From Cyanobium sp. CZS48M (lineage in GTDB: Bacteria; Cyanobacteriota; Cyanobacteriia; PCC-6307; Cyanobiaceae), in assembly GCA_030373145.1 (NCBI GenBank), contig JAUCZK010000003.1:90240-154239 (forward strand): a stretch of 64,000 nt of DNA. Direction: 5' to 3'. Position numbers and translations under genes: made by a program. Shown piece by piece: positions 1 through 10,686 of this stretch (positions are counted from its first letter, which is position 1; each line of letters opens with the position of its first letter). Below the pieces are notes generated by a model. It worked only from the letters and a program-made list of their open reading frames with translations. It had not been told where the DNA came from and searched no databases.

Positions 1-616
1 CCATGGGGAACTGCTGCTGGCCCTCAACGCCCTGGCGGCCGGGGATCGCTTCAACCAGCGCCTTTCGCACTGGCGGCTGCAGCAGCACCGCCGGCAGGCC
101 CAGACCCTGATCGGACGCTTCGCCGCCCTCAAGGCCACCGGTGTGGCCGCCAACCCCCTGATCCTGCTGGATCTGGCCGCTGGACTGGCCCTGGACACGG
201 CCCTGGTGCTGCAGCTCTGCGAGCTCTACGGGCTGCAGCTGAGTGGTCCCCAGGCCAGGGCACTGCTGGGCCGCCTCTCCGGCCACAGCGCCCTGCTGGG
301 CGGCGCCCAGCTGGCCCTGCAACTGCTGCTGGGGGCCGTGCGCAATGTGCTGTTGCTGGCGGCGCCGGCCACCGCCGGGTTGTCCCTGGCTCCGGCGGCG
401 CCGGTGGCCCTGGCCCAGGCGGCCCTGGCGATCCAGACCACCCGCCGGACCGGGCGCCTGGCGGCGGCCGCCCTGCTCAAGGGTGCCCAGCGCGGCCGCG
501 CCCGCCCCGGGGCTCTGCTGCGCCGCCTGGGGCGCCATGACCCCCAGGCCCGCCAATGGCTGGAGCAGTGGCAGCAGGAGGGCCGAGAGCCTGTGAGCGC
601 CAGCCTGCTGCCGTGA
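1..616 (+). CDS. DUF697-type membrane/GTPase-associated protein, C-terminal part (5' end outside window)
   Basis: The reading frame is open from the first bases of the window to a TGA at 614-616, so only the C-terminal ~204 residues are seen. The visible part is hydrophobic, with Ala/Leu-rich helices and a segment resembling the DUF697 region that follows small GTPase domains in many cyanobacterial proteins (GVAANPLILLDLAAGLALD-like start, then two hydrophobic helices). No GTP-binding motif is visible because the N-terminus is missing. The stop overlaps the GTG start of nadD (GTGA), so the two are probably translationally coupled. The family call rests on general resemblance. A GTPase N-terminal domain is expected upstream but cannot be seen. 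Confidence 0.6.
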   Translation, partial: HGELLLALNALAAGDRFNQRLSHWRLQQHRRQAQTLIGRFAALKATGVAANPLILLDLAAGLALDTALVLQLCELYGLQLSGPQARALLGRLSGHSALLGGAQLALQLLLGAVRNVLLLAAPATAGLSLAPAAPVALAQAALAIQTTRRTGRLAAAALLKGAQRGRARPGALLRRLGRHDPQARQWLEQWQQEGREPVSASLLP

Positions 617-1227
617 GTGACTCCGCCGGCCAGCCGGCCTTGGTGGCCCTGTTCGGCACCAGCGCCGATCCACCCACCCTGGGCCACCGCAGCCTGCTGG
701 CGGGGCTCAGCCAGCGCTACCCCCTGGTGAGGACCTGGGCCAGCGACAACCCCTTCAAGAGCCATGGGGCACCCCTGGCCGTGCGGGCCGCCCTGCTGGA
801 GGCGGTGGTGGAGGGGCTGGGGAGTCCCAACCTCCGCCTCGACCAGAGCCTGAGCAGCCCCAGGGCCCTCGACACCCTGGAGCGGGCGGCGCGGCAATGG
901 CCCCAGGCGGAGCTGGTGTTCGTGGTGGGCAGCGACCTGCTGCCCCAGATCCAGCGCTGGTACGCGGCCGACGAAATCCTGCGCCGCTGCCATCTCGCGG
1001 TGGTGCCGAGGCTGGGCTGGCCGCTCGACTCCCTGCAGATCGAGCAGCTCAACCGCCGCGGTGGCCAGGTGGAGGTGCTGCCCCTGCAGATCCCGGCCAC
1101 GGCCAGTTCCGCCATCCGCCGGCACCCCGACCCCCAACTGGTGCCGCCGGAGCTCTGGCCGGTGCTGCTGGAGCAGAATCTCTACGGTCTGCGCTCCTGC
1201 CAGGCCAGCCGCCCTCCCCTGCGCTGA
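613..1227 (+). CDS. nadD: nicotinate-nucleotide adenylyltransferase
   Basis: Adenylylates nicotinate mononucleotide to deamido-NAD in the cytoplasm. The 204-aa product opens with the nucleotidyltransferase motif ALFGTSADPPTLGH (TxGH in place of HxGH) and has a late ATASSAIR stretch matching the ISSTxIR motif of the family. GTG at 613 is chosen because it overlaps the preceding stop as GTGA and puts the first beta strand about 10 residues in. A longer frame from 556 lies inside the upstream gene. The stop overlaps the nadE ATG by one base (TGATG), so nadD and nadE are co-translated and supply consecutive steps of NAD synthesis. Confidence 0.9.
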   Translation: MSDSAGQPALVALFGTSADPPTLGHRSLLAGLSQRYPLVRTWASDNPFKSHGAPLAVRAALLEAVVEGLGSPNLRLDQSLSSPRALDTLERAARQWPQAELVFVVGSDLLPQIQRWYAADEILRRCHLAVVPRLGWPLDSLQIEQLNRRGGQVEVLPLQIPATASSAIRRHPDPQLVPPELWPVLLEQNLYGLRSCQASRPPLR

Positions 1228-2957
1228 TGCGTCTCGCCCTGGCCCAGATCAATCCCCTCGTGGGGGATCTGCGCGGCAATGCCGCCCAGCTGCTGGAGCA
1301 GAGCCAGCGGGCGGCGGCGGCGGGCGCCGATCTGGTGATCAGCCCTGAGCTGTCGCTCTGGGGCTACCCCCCGCGCGACCTGCTGCTGCGCCCCTCGCTG
1401 CTGCAGCTGCAGGGGCAGGTGCTGGAGACCCTCGCCGCCGAGCTGCCGCCGGATCTGGGGCTACTGCTGGGCCTGGTGGAGCCGATCGCCGGCCGCGAGC
1501 TGCCGGCCCTGCACAACGCCGCCGCCCTGGTGCACCGGGGCAGCTGGCGGGTGGTGGCCCGCAAGCGGCTGCTGCCCAGCTACGACGTCTTCGATGAACG
1601 GCGCTACTTCCAGCCCGGAGACCAGGCCTGCCTGCTGGAGTGGCCGGGGGGCGGTCGGGTCTGGCGGTTGGGGCTCACCATCTGCGAAGACCTCTGGGTG
1701 GAGGAGCGGGTGCAGGGCCACCGGCTGGCGGGGGCCGACCCGGTCGCGGAGCTGGCACCCCAACGCCCTGATCTGCTGCTGAACCTCTCCGCCTCCCCCT
1801 TCGCCCAGGGCAAACCGGAGCTGCGCCTGGAGCTGGCGGCGGCGGCGGCGGCCCGGCTGGGCTGTCCGGTGGTCTACGTGAACCAGGTGGGGGGCAACGA
1901 CGAGCTGGTCTTCGACGGGGGCAGCTTCGTGATCGATCCCCAGGCCCGGGTGCTGCGCCAGCTGCCCTGCGCCCAGGTGGCCCTTGAGCTCTGGGAGCCC
2001 AGTCCCCGGGACCCGGCAGCAGCACGGACACCTGCAGCGGCGCCAGCGGCCCCGGCTGCGGCACCGCCGCAGCCGCCGGAGCAGCTGTTCCGGGTGCTGG
2101 TGCTGGGGGTGTCCGACTACGCCCGCAAATGCGGCTTCCAGCGGGTGGTGCTGGGGTTGAGCGGCGGAATCGATTCGGCTCTGGTGGCGGTGATCGCCGC
2201 AGCGGCCCTGGGGGCTGAGCGGGTGCAGGCCCTGCTGATGCCTTCCCCCTACAGCTCAGCTGGCTCGCGCCTCGATGCGATCGATCTCGCCGACCGGCTG
2301 GGACTGCCCCACCAGACCGTGGCGATCGAATCGCTGATGGGGGCCTTCCACCACAGCCTGGATCCCGTTCTGGAGGGGGGACCCCAGGGGCTGACGGCCG
2401 AAAATCTGCAGTCACGCATCCGCGGCACCCTGCTGATGGCGGTGGCCAACCAGCAGAGTCGCCTGCTGCTCTCCACCGGCAACAAGTCGGAGCTGGCGGT
2501 GGGCTACTGCACCCTCTACGGCGACATGAACGGCGGGCTGGCGGTGATCGGCGATCTCTACAAGACCACCGTTTTCCGGCTCTGCCACTGGCTCGACAGC
2601 GAGGCCGCCCTGGTTTGCCGCCGGTCCCTGGGCCTGCCCGCCAGCGGCGAGCTGATCGGCGCGGCGATCCGCACCAAGCCCCCCAGCGCCGAATTGCGGC
2701 CCGACCAGCTCGACAGCGATTCCCTGCCCGACTACGACCAGCTCGATCCCCTGCTCAGGGCCTACATCGAGGAGCTGCGCTCCCCCGAAGAGCTGATCGC
2801 CACTGGAGAGGTGGAGGCCGAGCTGGCGCGGCGGGTGTACCAGCTGCTGCGCCGCGCCGAATTCAAGCGGCGCCAGGCGGCGCCCCTGCTGAAGGTGAGC
2901 GGCCGGGCTTTCGGTGGCGGCTGGCGCATGCCCATCGCCGCCGGACCACTCAGCTGA
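1227..2957 (+). CDS. nadE: glutamine-dependent NAD+ synthase
   Basis: Amidates deamido-NAD to NAD using glutamine. The 576-aa protein has two domains. An N-terminal nitrilase-type glutaminase spans about residues 1-270, with candidate catalytic Glu in ISPELSLWGYPP, Lys in ARKRLLPSYD and Cys in LTICEDLW. A C-terminal synthetase carries the PP-loop LGLSGGIDSALVAV and STGNKSELAVGYCTLYGD. A Pro/Ala-rich linker separates them. ATG at 1227 overlaps the nadD stop. Length and domain order are normal for the glutamine-hydrolysing type rather than the short ammonia-dependent form. It completes a nadD-nadE pair. Confidence 0.95.
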   Translation: MRLALAQINPLVGDLRGNAAQLLEQSQRAAAAGADLVISPELSLWGYPPRDLLLRPSLLQLQGQVLETLAAELPPDLGLLLGLVEPIAGRELPALHNAAALVHRGSWRVVARKRLLPSYDVFDERRYFQPGDQACLLEWPGGGRVWRLGLTICEDLWVEERVQGHRLAGADPVAELAPQRPDLLLNLSASPFAQGKPELRLELAAAAAARLGCPVVYVNQVGGNDELVFDGGSFVIDPQARVLRQLPCAQVALELWEPSPRDPAAARTPAAAPAAPAAAPPQPPEQLFRVLVLGVSDYARKCGFQRVVLGLSGGIDSALVAVIAAAALGAERVQALLMPSPYSSAGSRLDAIDLADRLGLPHQTVAIESLMGAFHHSLDPVLEGGPQGLTAENLQSRIRGTLLMAVANQQSRLLLSTGNKSELAVGYCTLYGDMNGGLAVIGDLYKTTVFRLCHWLDSEAALVCRRSLGLPASGELIGAAIRTKPPSAELRPDQLDSDSLPDYDQLDPLLRAYIEELRSPEELIATGEVEAELARRVYQLLRRAEFKRRQAAPLLKVSGRAFGGGWRMPIAAGPLS

Positions 2958-3059
2958 GCCATGAGTTGAGCCATGGGATGAGCAATCCGTGCCCAATCCG
3001 TGGCGAAAGCTGGCGATCGGGCGGCCAGCCCGCCAACCTGGAAGGAGCTTCTCAGTGGC

Positions 3060-4199
3060 ATGGCCAGCATGGGCCCAGCGGCACCGATCGCGAGCATCGG
3101 TGTTCCCCGGGAGATCAAACGGGATGAACAGCGGGTGGCCCTCAGCCCGGATGGGGTGAGGGAGCTGGTGTCCCAGGGCCTGGAGGTGCGCGTCGAGGCC
3201 GGAGCCGGCCAGGGGGCCGGCATGGAGGACGCCAGCTACGCCGAGGCCGGAGCCCGCCTGGTGGGACGCGAGGAGGCCTGGGGTGCCCATCTGGTGGTGA
3301 AGGTGAAGGAACCCCAGGCGGAGGAGTTTCCCTTCCTGCGCGGTGATCAGGTGCTGTTCACCTATCTGCACCTGGCGGCCTATCCCGAGGTGGGCCGCGC
3401 CCTGCTGGAGGCGGGCACCACCGGCGTGGCCTACGAAACCGTCCAGCTCGACAACGGCAACCTGCCGCTGCTGGCGCCGATGAGCGAGATCGCCGGCCGG
3501 CTGGCTGCCCAGGTGGGGGCCCATCTGCTCGAGAAGCCCCATGGCGGCAGGGGGGTGCTGATGGGCGGTTGCGCCGGGGTGCGGCCGGCGCGGGTGATCG
3601 TGCTCGGTGCCGGCACCGTGGGCTGGCATGCCGCCCGGGTGGCCGCGGCCATGGACGCGGAGGTGTTCCTGCTGGACCACACACCCCAGCGCCTGCGCCA
3701 GCTGGAGCCCCAGCGGATCGGGCGGATGGTGAGCCTGGTGAGCAGTAACAGTCTGATTGAGCGGTTGGTGCCCAGCGCTGATCTGGTGGTGGGCGCCGTG
3801 CTCACCCCCGGCAGCCGGGCCCCCACCCTGGTGGATGAGGAGGTGGTCAAGCGGATGAAGCCCGGCTCGGTGATCGTCGATGTGGCGATCGATCAGGGGG
3901 GTTGCATCGCCACCAGCCGCGAGACCACCCACACCGATCCCGTGGTGACCATCCACGGCGTCCAGCACTATGCCGTGGGCAACATGCCCGGCGCCGTGCC
4001 CTTCACCTCCACTGAGGCTCTGGTCAGCGTCACCCTGCCCTACATCATGGGCATCGCCGGGCGGGGTCTGGTGGAAGCGGTCACCGAGCGCCCCGAGCTG
4101 CTCTCCGGCCTCAACACAGTGGATGGGGCGGTGTGTCATCCCGGCGTGGCCAAGGCCCTGGGGATGCCGACCCGCCATCCGATGGCCTGTCTGCGCTGA
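3060..4199 (+). CDS. ald: alanine dehydrogenase
   Basis: NAD-dependent interconversion of alanine with pyruvate and ammonia. The 379-aa product has the family start IGVPREIKRDEQRVALSPDG, the active-site region FTYLHLAAYPEVG and the Rossmann motif VIVLGAGTVGWHAARVA. ATG at 3060 is preferred because GGAG lies about 13 bases upstream. The frame is open back to 3000, and ATG 3069 would also fit. The last 89 bases overlap the 3' end of the convergent DUF3326 gene, and both frames look genuine. Ammonia-linked alanine metabolism fits the nitrogen theme seen near glnB, but there is no direct operon link. Confidence 0.93.
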   Translation: MASMGPAAPIASIGVPREIKRDEQRVALSPDGVRELVSQGLEVRVEAGAGQGAGMEDASYAEAGARLVGREEAWGAHLVVKVKEPQAEEFPFLRGDQVLFTYLHLAAYPEVGRALLEAGTTGVAYETVQLDNGNLPLLAPMSEIAGRLAAQVGAHLLEKPHGGRGVLMGGCAGVRPARVIVLGAGTVGWHAARVAAAMDAEVFLLDHTPQRLRQLEPQRIGRMVSLVSSNSLIERLVPSADLVVGAVLTPGSRAPTLVDEEVVKRMKPGSVIVDVAIDQGGCIATSRETTHTDPVVTIHGVQHYAVGNMPGAVPFTSTEALVSVTLPYIMGIAGRGLVEAVTERPELLSGLNTVDGAVCHPGVAKALGMPTRHPMACLR

Positions 4200-5277
4200 G
4201 CTGCTCCATCGCCGGCAGGGGCCGCCGCAGGGCCGCCGGCTGAAGACCCTCCCGCAGGGCCAGCACGAGGCCCGCCGCCTCCGCGTAACTGGCGGCGGCG
4301 ATCGCACTCAGGCCAAGGCCCTCGGCGTTCACCTGCAGCAGGCAGGGGTTGCCCTCCACGGCGATCAGGGGGATTCCCCGCTCCGCGCAGGCCAGGACCG
4401 CTTCACCGCCGAGGGCACCGGCGGGGGCCACCACCGCTCCGATCCGGCCGGGATGGATCACGGCCTCGTCAAGGAACCCAGAGCCAGAGCCAAACCCAGG
4501 CCCAGACCCACTGCGCAGGGGGATCAGGTCGGGGGCCCGGCTCAGGCCCACCAGCACACAGGTCAGGAAGGTATGACCCAGTTCCTCCGCCGCCGCCAGG
4601 GGATCCAGGCGTGGGTCCAGGGCCAGGGGGGCCAGGGCCGGGGCATGGGCGCAGGGCAGGCCCAGCTGGCGGCTGAGCAGGTGGCTGATCACGGCTTCAG
4701 CCCCGGCCAGGGCATCCACGCCGCTGCCCTGGCGGTAGGAGGCCAGGGCTTCGCTGCCGGGGTCGTCGGGGAAACGGGCCACCACAGCGATGGCGGTGGC
4801 GCCGGCCTGACGCAGGCGCTCCCCCGCCCGGATCAGGGCATCGGGGCGGCCGATGCGGCCGCTGCTCACCCCGCTGGGGCCCAGCGAAAGGCTCACCTCC
4901 AGGGGCACGTCGGTGCTGATCACTGGGCCGATCGAGAGGCCCAGGCTGGCGCGGCAGGCCTCCGCCGCCTGTCGGTGGCGCAGGCGCAGCTCCTCCTCGA
5001 TGCCGGCATCCAGCAGCAGGCCCACCCGCTGCGACGCCACCGGCGCCAGGGCCAGATCGCCCGCCGCGAATCGATTCAGGGCCCAGCCCTCCACGTAGTG
5101 GATCCGCGGATCACTCCAGTAGAGGGAGGCCGCATTGAGGACATTGGGATGGGTGATCAGGCAGCCGGAGGCCGCCGCCAGAAGCCGGGCCGCCGGCAGG
5201 CCATCACCGGCATAGCCACCGATGGCGCAGCCGATGCCGGTGGGAATCACCAGCAGGGTGGGCAGGGGCCGGCTCAT
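4111..5277 (-). CDS. DUF3326 domain-containing protein
   Basis: A 388-aa cyanobacterial protein of the DUF3326 family; its biochemical role is not known to me. The start resembles PTLLVIPTGIGCAIGGYAGD, and further conserved-looking stretches are HYVEGWALNRFAAG, VAPAGALGGEAVLAC and GNPCLLQVN. A Gly/Ser hexamer-like stretch (RSGSGPGFGSGSGF) around 4480-4520 looks like a local low-complexity expansion. ATG at 5275-5277 overlaps the stop of the 65-aa gene upstream (ATGA), so it is the last gene of a ferredoxin/65-aa/DUF3326 operon. The 3' end overlaps ald antisense by 89 bases. Confidence 0.85.
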   Translation of the reverse strand: MSRPLPTLLVIPTGIGCAIGGYAGDGLPAARLLAAASGCLITHPNVLNAASLYWSDPRIHYVEGWALNRFAAGDLALAPVASQRVGLLLDAGIEEELRLRHRQAAEACRASLGLSIGPVISTDVPLEVSLSLGPSGVSSGRIGRPDALIRAGERLRQAGATAIAVVARFPDDPGSEALASYRQGSGVDALAGAEAVISHLLSRQLGLPCAHAPALAPLALDPRLDPLAAAEELGHTFLTCVLVGLSRAPDLIPLRSGSGPGFGSGSGFLDEAVIHPGRIGAVVAPAGALGGEAVLACAERGIPLIAVEGNPCLLQVNAEGLGLSAIAAASYAEAAGLVLALREGLQPAALRRPLPAMEQLSADRPSDGGSASPGPWPRRDDTPPHPLC

Positions 5278-5471
5278 GGCAGCACCAGCAGCACCGCCTC
5301 GATGCGCAGCCGCCGCCGCTCCTTAGACCCCCCAGTGGCCGGCAGAGCAGCCGTGATGGCCCAGCGCAGAGCCTCCCCCTGCCCCCGCTCGGCCAGGGCG
5401 GAGCGCACCTGGGGCAGCAGCGGCCCGGGGGCGGCATCCAACCAGAAGTCGACTGTTGAGAGCCGGAGCAC
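5274..5471 (-). CDS. small conserved hypothetical protein (65 aa)
   Basis: A short protein read from GTG at 5469-5471, beginning (M)LRLSTVDFWLDAAPGPL and ending LRIEAVLLVLP. The frame is open further upstream but there it runs through the ferredoxin gene, so the GTG 11 bases after the ferredoxin stop is the sensible start. Its TGA overlaps the DUF3326 ATG. The spacing on both sides argues for a real, translationally coupled gene. I do not recognise a named family. Mixed hydrophobic/charged strands with no cysteines suggest a small soluble alpha/beta protein. Confidence 0.65.
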   Translation of the reverse strand: MLRLSTVDFWLDAAPGPLLPQVRSALAERGQGEALRWAITAALPATGGSKERRRLRIEAVLLVLP

Positions 5472-5482
5472 AGGCGGGAGCT

Positions 5483-5806
5483 TCAGCGCTGGAACTGGCC
5501 GAACTGGGCCTCGTAAAGCGCATCTTCCTGGCCCGCCAGCAGGCTCAGATCGCTGCGGGGATAGGAGACACAAAGCAGGGCATAGCCCTCGGCCCGCAAT
5601 TCGGCCTTGACACCCATGGCATCGGGCTGGTGCACCTCCCCCTGGCGCAGCCGGGCCGCACAGGTGGTGCAGACGCCGGAGCAACAGGAGCTGGGCAGGG
5701 GCACACCCGCCTGCTCCGCTGCCGCCAGCACGGTCTGATCGGCCCGGCAGGGAAAGGTGTGGCTGACGCCGCCAAGCTCGGCGGTCACGGTGAAGCTGTC
5801 ACTCAT
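5483..5806 (-). CDS. plant-type [2Fe-2S] ferredoxin
   Basis: A 107-aa electron carrier. The cluster-binding pattern is SSCCSGVCTTCAARL (C-x4-C-x2-C) followed by a distal Cys in ALLCVSYP, the normal arrangement of chloroplast-type ferredoxins. It is longer and less acidic than photosynthetic PetF, so it is probably a specialised paralog and not the main photosystem I acceptor. It starts at ATG 5806 and lies 42 bases downstream of the oxygenase-like gene, heading a compact group with the 65-aa and DUF3326 genes. The redox partner is unknown. The adjacent 2OG-oxygenase-like protein and DUF3326 protein are candidates by position only. Confidence 0.9.
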   Translation of the reverse strand: MSDSFTVTAELGGVSHTFPCRADQTVLAAAEQAGVPLPSSCCSGVCTTCAARLRQGEVHQPDAMGVKAELRAEGYALLCVSYPRSDLSLLAGQEDALYEAQFGQFQR

Positions 5807-5848
5807 GGCGTGGTGGGGACGCGGCAGGGGAGCTGTGGCTCCAGCGGT

Positions 5849-6616
5849 TCATGGCTCCATCTTCCTGGACGGCGGGTCCCCAGCCAGGGGCAGCTCCAGC
5901 CACTGGCCGGGATGGGGCGCCAGATATTCCGGCGGCTGCAACTCTGCAGGGCCGCAGGCCGGAGCCGTCAGGCAGAGATCGAAGCTGATCGAGAGGCGCA
6001 GGTCGTCCTCGTCGTCGCTGGGCAGCACGGCGTGGTCGGTGCTGGAGGGGAAGAGCAGCAGCAGGCCCGCCTGGGGGGCCACGTCGTGCCAGCCGGCATT
6101 GAGGGGATGACCCTTGGCGATCGGCCCGTCATGACCCACCGCCAGACCGGGCACCAGCTCATTGCTGTGGCGTCCATTGAACAGGCGCAGGCAACCGTTA
6201 CGGCCACTGCCATCGCCGTTGAGGTAGTACACGGCGCTGAGGTGGGCGTTGGGGTGGTGATGGCGGCCCACCACCTGGCCGGGCTCCGCCACCACGGGCC
6301 AGCAACGCTGCAGATGCAGCCTGATGCGATCGAGATCAAAACCAAGATCCCGCAGGTAGTGCTGGGCTTCACGGCTCACCTGCTGCAGCAGCCAGCTGAA
6401 CTCAGGCCGCTGATGCAGTTGCCAGACGCCATGGAGATCCCCGGTCCAGGCGCAATCCGGATCGGGGTTGGACTGCAGCTCGCCGCGCAGGGACAGCACC
6501 TGCTGGAGCATCAGGGCCGAATCGAGGGGATCCGGCCTCAGTTGCACCCTGGCGATCGCCAGGGGAAAGAGGCTGAGGATCGCTCGATCCGGCTCAGGCC
6601 ATGGCTGTGGCACCAC
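5849..6616 (-). CDS. putative 2OG-Fe(II) oxygenase (TIGR02466-like)
   Basis: A 255-aa protein with the look of the TIGR02466 / prolyl-hydroxylase-like group. It has [10 protein letters not shown] near the start, an [16 protein letters not shown] segment that can supply metal ligands, [12 protein letters not shown] in the second half with a candidate distal His, and RLSISFDL as the closing strand. The GTG start at 6616 lies 23 bases inside the end of atpG. A second GTG follows at 6613. The first ATG is too far in and would remove the initial strand. Its position directly after atpG suggests read-through from the ATP synthase operon. Substrate unknown. Confidence 0.7.
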   Translation of the reverse strand: MVPQPWPEPDRAILSLFPLAIARVQLRPDPLDSALMLQQVLSLRGELQSNPDPDCAWTGDLHGVWQLHQRPEFSWLLQQVSREAQHYLRDLGFDLDRIRLHLQRCWPVVAEPGQVVGRHHHPNAHLSAVYYLNGDGSGRNGCLRLFNGRHSNELVPGLAVGHDGPIAKGHPLNAGWHDVAPQAGLLLLFPSSTDHAVLPSDDEDDLRLSISFDLCLTAPACGPAELQPPEYLAPHPGQWLELPLAGDPPSRKMEP

Positions 6617-7547
6617 CCACCACTTCCAGGATCTCCTGAGTGATGGCCGCCTGGCGGGCCTTGTTGTAGTCGAGGGTGAGGCTCTTGGCGAGGGCCTTGG
6701 CGTTGTCGCTGGCGTTGTTCATCGCCGTCATCCGGCTGGCCAGTTCACTGGCCGCCGACTCCTGCAGCGACCGCAGCAACTGGTTCTCCAGATAGAGGGG
6801 CAGGAGGGCGTTGAGCAACTGATCCGGGCTCTGCTCGAAGACAAAGTCGGATTCCAGGGCCGGCTCCGCGTTCGTCGCGGTACCGCGCTCCACCGCCAGC
6901 TGCCCTTCCCGGGTGGTGAGACGGAAGATCTCGTCGTCAGGGCTGGCGATGCCCTGGGGATCAAGGGGCAGCAGGGTCTGGGTAACCGGAGCACTGCTCA
7001 CCAGGTTGATGAACTTGGTGTACACCATCTCCACGCGGTCGGTGGAGCCAGAGAGGAATTCGGCCAGGATCTGATCACCGATGCCGCGGGCCTCGTCAGC
7101 GTTCGGAACCTGATCCAGCCCTGTGAAGGTGGCCGTGATCGGATAGGACCGGTTCTGGAAATAGGTGATGGCCTTGCGGCCGATCAGCACCAGCGAAATC
7201 TCGTAGCCCTGACCCTTCAACTCAGCGAAGCGCTGTTCCGTGCGCTTGATGATGTTGGCGTTGTAACCGCCGCAGAGGCCCCGGTCGGCACTGACCACCA
7301 GCAGGGTGATGTGACGCAGGGGGCGCTCCTGCTCCAGCAGGGGCGTGTTGACCACGTCCTCGAAGCGCAGGCGGGATTGCAGATTCTCCAGAACCCGTGC
7401 CAGGCGGTCAGCGAAGGGCCTGGAGCGCAGCACCTGCTCCTGAGCGCGCCGCACTTTGGCGGCAGCCACCAGGCGCATGGCCTCGGTGATCTTGCGCGTG
7501 TTCTTGACCGAACTGATCCGGTCGCGGATTTCCTTGAGGTTGGCCAT
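6594..7547 (-). CDS. atpG: ATP synthase gamma subunit
   Basis: Central rotor shaft of F1. The 317-aa protein has the N-terminal helix [24 protein letters not shown], the motif DRGLCGGYN, and the C-terminal helix [13 protein letters not shown] with [17 protein letters not shown]. The extra length compared with E. coli matches the cyanobacterial/chloroplast gamma subunit, which carries an insertion (here around residues 195-235). There is no obvious chloroplast-type redox cysteine pair in the insertion. It is the last subunit gene of the atp operon here. Beta and epsilon genes are not in the window, as usual in cyanobacteria. Confidence 0.97.
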   Translation of the reverse strand: MANLKEIRDRISSVKNTRKITEAMRLVAAAKVRRAQEQVLRSRPFADRLARVLENLQSRLRFEDVVNTPLLEQERPLRHITLLVVSADRGLCGGYNANIIKRTEQRFAELKGQGYEISLVLIGRKAITYFQNRSYPITATFTGLDQVPNADEARGIGDQILAEFLSGSTDRVEMVYTKFINLVSSAPVTQTLLPLDPQGIASPDDEIFRLTTREGQLAVERGTATNAEPALESDFVFEQSPDQLLNALLPLYLENQLLRSLQESAASELASRMTAMNNASDNAKALAKSLTLDYNKARQAAITQEILEVVGGATAMA

Positions 7548-7559
7548 GGATGGGGGACC

Positions 7560-9140
<1,581 letters not shown>

Positions 9141-9689
9141 CTAGCCGGCCTTGGCCAGCGCCAGTCCGAGTCGACGCACCTGACCGGCCAGGCTGGCGTC
9201 GATCACCTGGGAACCCACGCTGACAACGAACCCACCGATGAGGGTTGGATCGATGTGCAGATCGAAGTCCACCTTGTCGGTGCCGGCCATGGCCAGAACC
9301 TTGGTGTGCAGGGCCTGCTGTTGCTCCTCGCTCAGGGGGGAGGCGGAGGTGATGCGGGCCAGGGAGATGCCGCGCTGCTCCCGGTAGAGCTCCAGGAAAC
9401 GATCCAGGACCGCATCGAGGATGGAGATGCGTTGACGATCGGCCAGCACCTTGAGCAGGATCAAGAAGGTCGGGGTGATCTCGTTCTCAAAGAGGGTCAC
9501 GAGGACCTTCTTTTTAGCCTCGGGCTCAATCACTGGGGAGACGAACGCGGCCCGCAGCTCGGGAGAGTGATGCCAGATCTCGAGCAGATCCTTGGCCTCC
9601 TTGGCCAACAGGTCGGCTTCTTGGCGCTGATCAGCCACCTGAAGCAGGGCTTCGGCGTAAGGGGTGGAAATGGAGTTGAGCAGTGGCAT
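9141..9689 (-). CDS. atpH: ATP synthase delta subunit
   Basis: Connects F1 to the peripheral stalk. The 182-aa protein has the expected N-terminal helical domain (PYAEALLQVADQRQEA) and the C-terminal signature IDPTLIGGFVVSVGSQVIDASLAGQVRRL. Its ATG overlaps the atpF stop by one base, consistent with tight coupling of peripheral-stalk subunits. Confidence 0.96.
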   Translation of the reverse strand: MPLLNSISTPYAEALLQVADQRQEADLLAKEAKDLLEIWHHSPELRAAFVSPVIEPEAKKKVLVTLFENEITPTFLILLKVLADRQRISILDAVLDRFLELYREQRGISLARITSASPLSEEQQQALHTKVLAMAGTDKVDFDLHIDPTLIGGFVVSVGSQVIDASLAGQVRRLGLALAKAG

Positions 9690-10219
9690 CAGGCTTGCCC
9701 GAGGCTGTTGATGGATTGGTCGATGAAGCGGGCCTGGGCGTCAGCATCGAGCTTGCCGGGCAGGGATGCCAGAGCCCTGTCAATGGCCCGGCGGGCCGCT
9801 TCACGGCGCAGCTGCTCGCTCACCCTGGCGGCTTCCGAATCAAGGTCGGCGTCGGCACCGTGCTTGAGGCGGGCCATCTCATCGACGGTGCGGCGCTCAC
9901 TCTCCAGGCGCAGAGCGTCGGCCCGGGCCTTGGCATCGCTGCGGATCGTCTCAGCCTTCTTCTGGGCGTCGGCCAGATTCTGCTTGGCGACGGCCAGCTC
10001 GGCGCTGGTCTCCTGAAGGCGCTGCTCAGCGTCCTGGAGATCGGAGAGGATGGTGGCGCGCCTGGCCTCGAGAATCCCACCGAGCACCTTGGGCAGGAAC
10101 CACACCAACGCGGCGATCACGATCGCCAGGTTGATGATGTTGGTGTCGAAGAGGTTGAGGTTGAGGCCGAAGCCCCCCTCACTGGCCAGGACGAAAGGAA
10201 TCAAGGGGATGGTGCTCAT
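9689..10219 (-). CDS. atpF: ATP synthase subunit b
   Basis: One of two different peripheral-stalk b subunits of phototrophs. The 176-aa protein has one membrane span near the N-terminus ([22 protein letters not shown]), then a long charged helix rich in Ala, Glu, Arg and Gln predicted to form the coiled coil with b-prime. ATG at 10219 overlaps the stop of the b-prime gene by 4 bases (ATGA). Confidence 0.96.
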   Translation of the reverse strand: MSTIPLIPFVLASEGGFGLNLNLFDTNIINLAIVIAALVWFLPKVLGGILEARRATILSDLQDAEQRLQETSAELAVAKQNLADAQKKAETIRSDAKARADALRLESERRTVDEMARLKHGADADLDSEAARVSEQLRREAARRAIDRALASLPGKLDADAQARFIDQSINSLGQA

Positions 10220-10686
10220 TGGGCCGCCAGCAGACGGGTGACGATCAGATCGCCGAGCCGGTCGGCTTCAGCGTTGAGGCTGTCTTCAGCCTGCTTGCGC
10301 AGGCTGTCGATCTCAAGCCGGGCAGCCTCACGGCTGCCGTTGGCTTCCGCCTGGGCCGCGGCCAGGGCGCTGCGATAGAGACGGTCCATCTCCTGCTCGG
10401 CAGCCACGATCGTGGCCTGGGCCTGCTGGCGGGCTTCGCGCAGCTGCTGGCGCAGATCGGTCTCCAGCCGCTCGGTCTGGGCCAACTGCTGCTTGGCTTC
10501 GGCACGGCTGGTGGAGATGTAGCTCTCACGCTCCTCGACGGTCTTGCCGACAGGGCGGAAAAAGAGGGCGTTGAGAATGAAGGTGAGGAGGACCACCTGA
10601 ACCGCCATCAGCGGCAGGGTGGCATCGAGGTCGAACAGACCTCCCTCGGGAGCACCTGCTGCGGCAAGCAGTAGCCAGCTGGTCAT
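10216..10686 (-). CDS. atpF2: ATP synthase subunit b-prime
   Basis: Second, diverged b-type stalk subunit found in photosynthetic organisms. The 156-aa protein has an N-terminal membrane segment ([23 protein letters not shown]) followed by [10 protein letters not shown] and a charged coiled-coil helix. Also named atpG or atpX in some cyanobacteria. A 132-base gap separates it from atpE, unusually wide for this operon. The gap contains a GC-rich imperfect hairpin that may influence the high expression of atpE relative to the other subunits (inference). Confidence 0.95.
   Translation of the reverse strand: MTSWLLLAAAGAPEGGLFDLDATLPLMAVQVVLLTFILNALFFRPVGKTVEERESYISTSRAEAKQQLAQTERLETDLRQQLREARQQAQATIVAAEQEMDRLYRSALAAAQAEANGSREAARLEIDSLRKQAEDSLNAEADRLGDLIVTRLLAAQ

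Noticed and set aside
2412..4307. 631-codon open frame on the minus strand opposite nadE and ald
   Set aside because: Both plus-strand genes are unmistakable; the minus frame has shadow composition.
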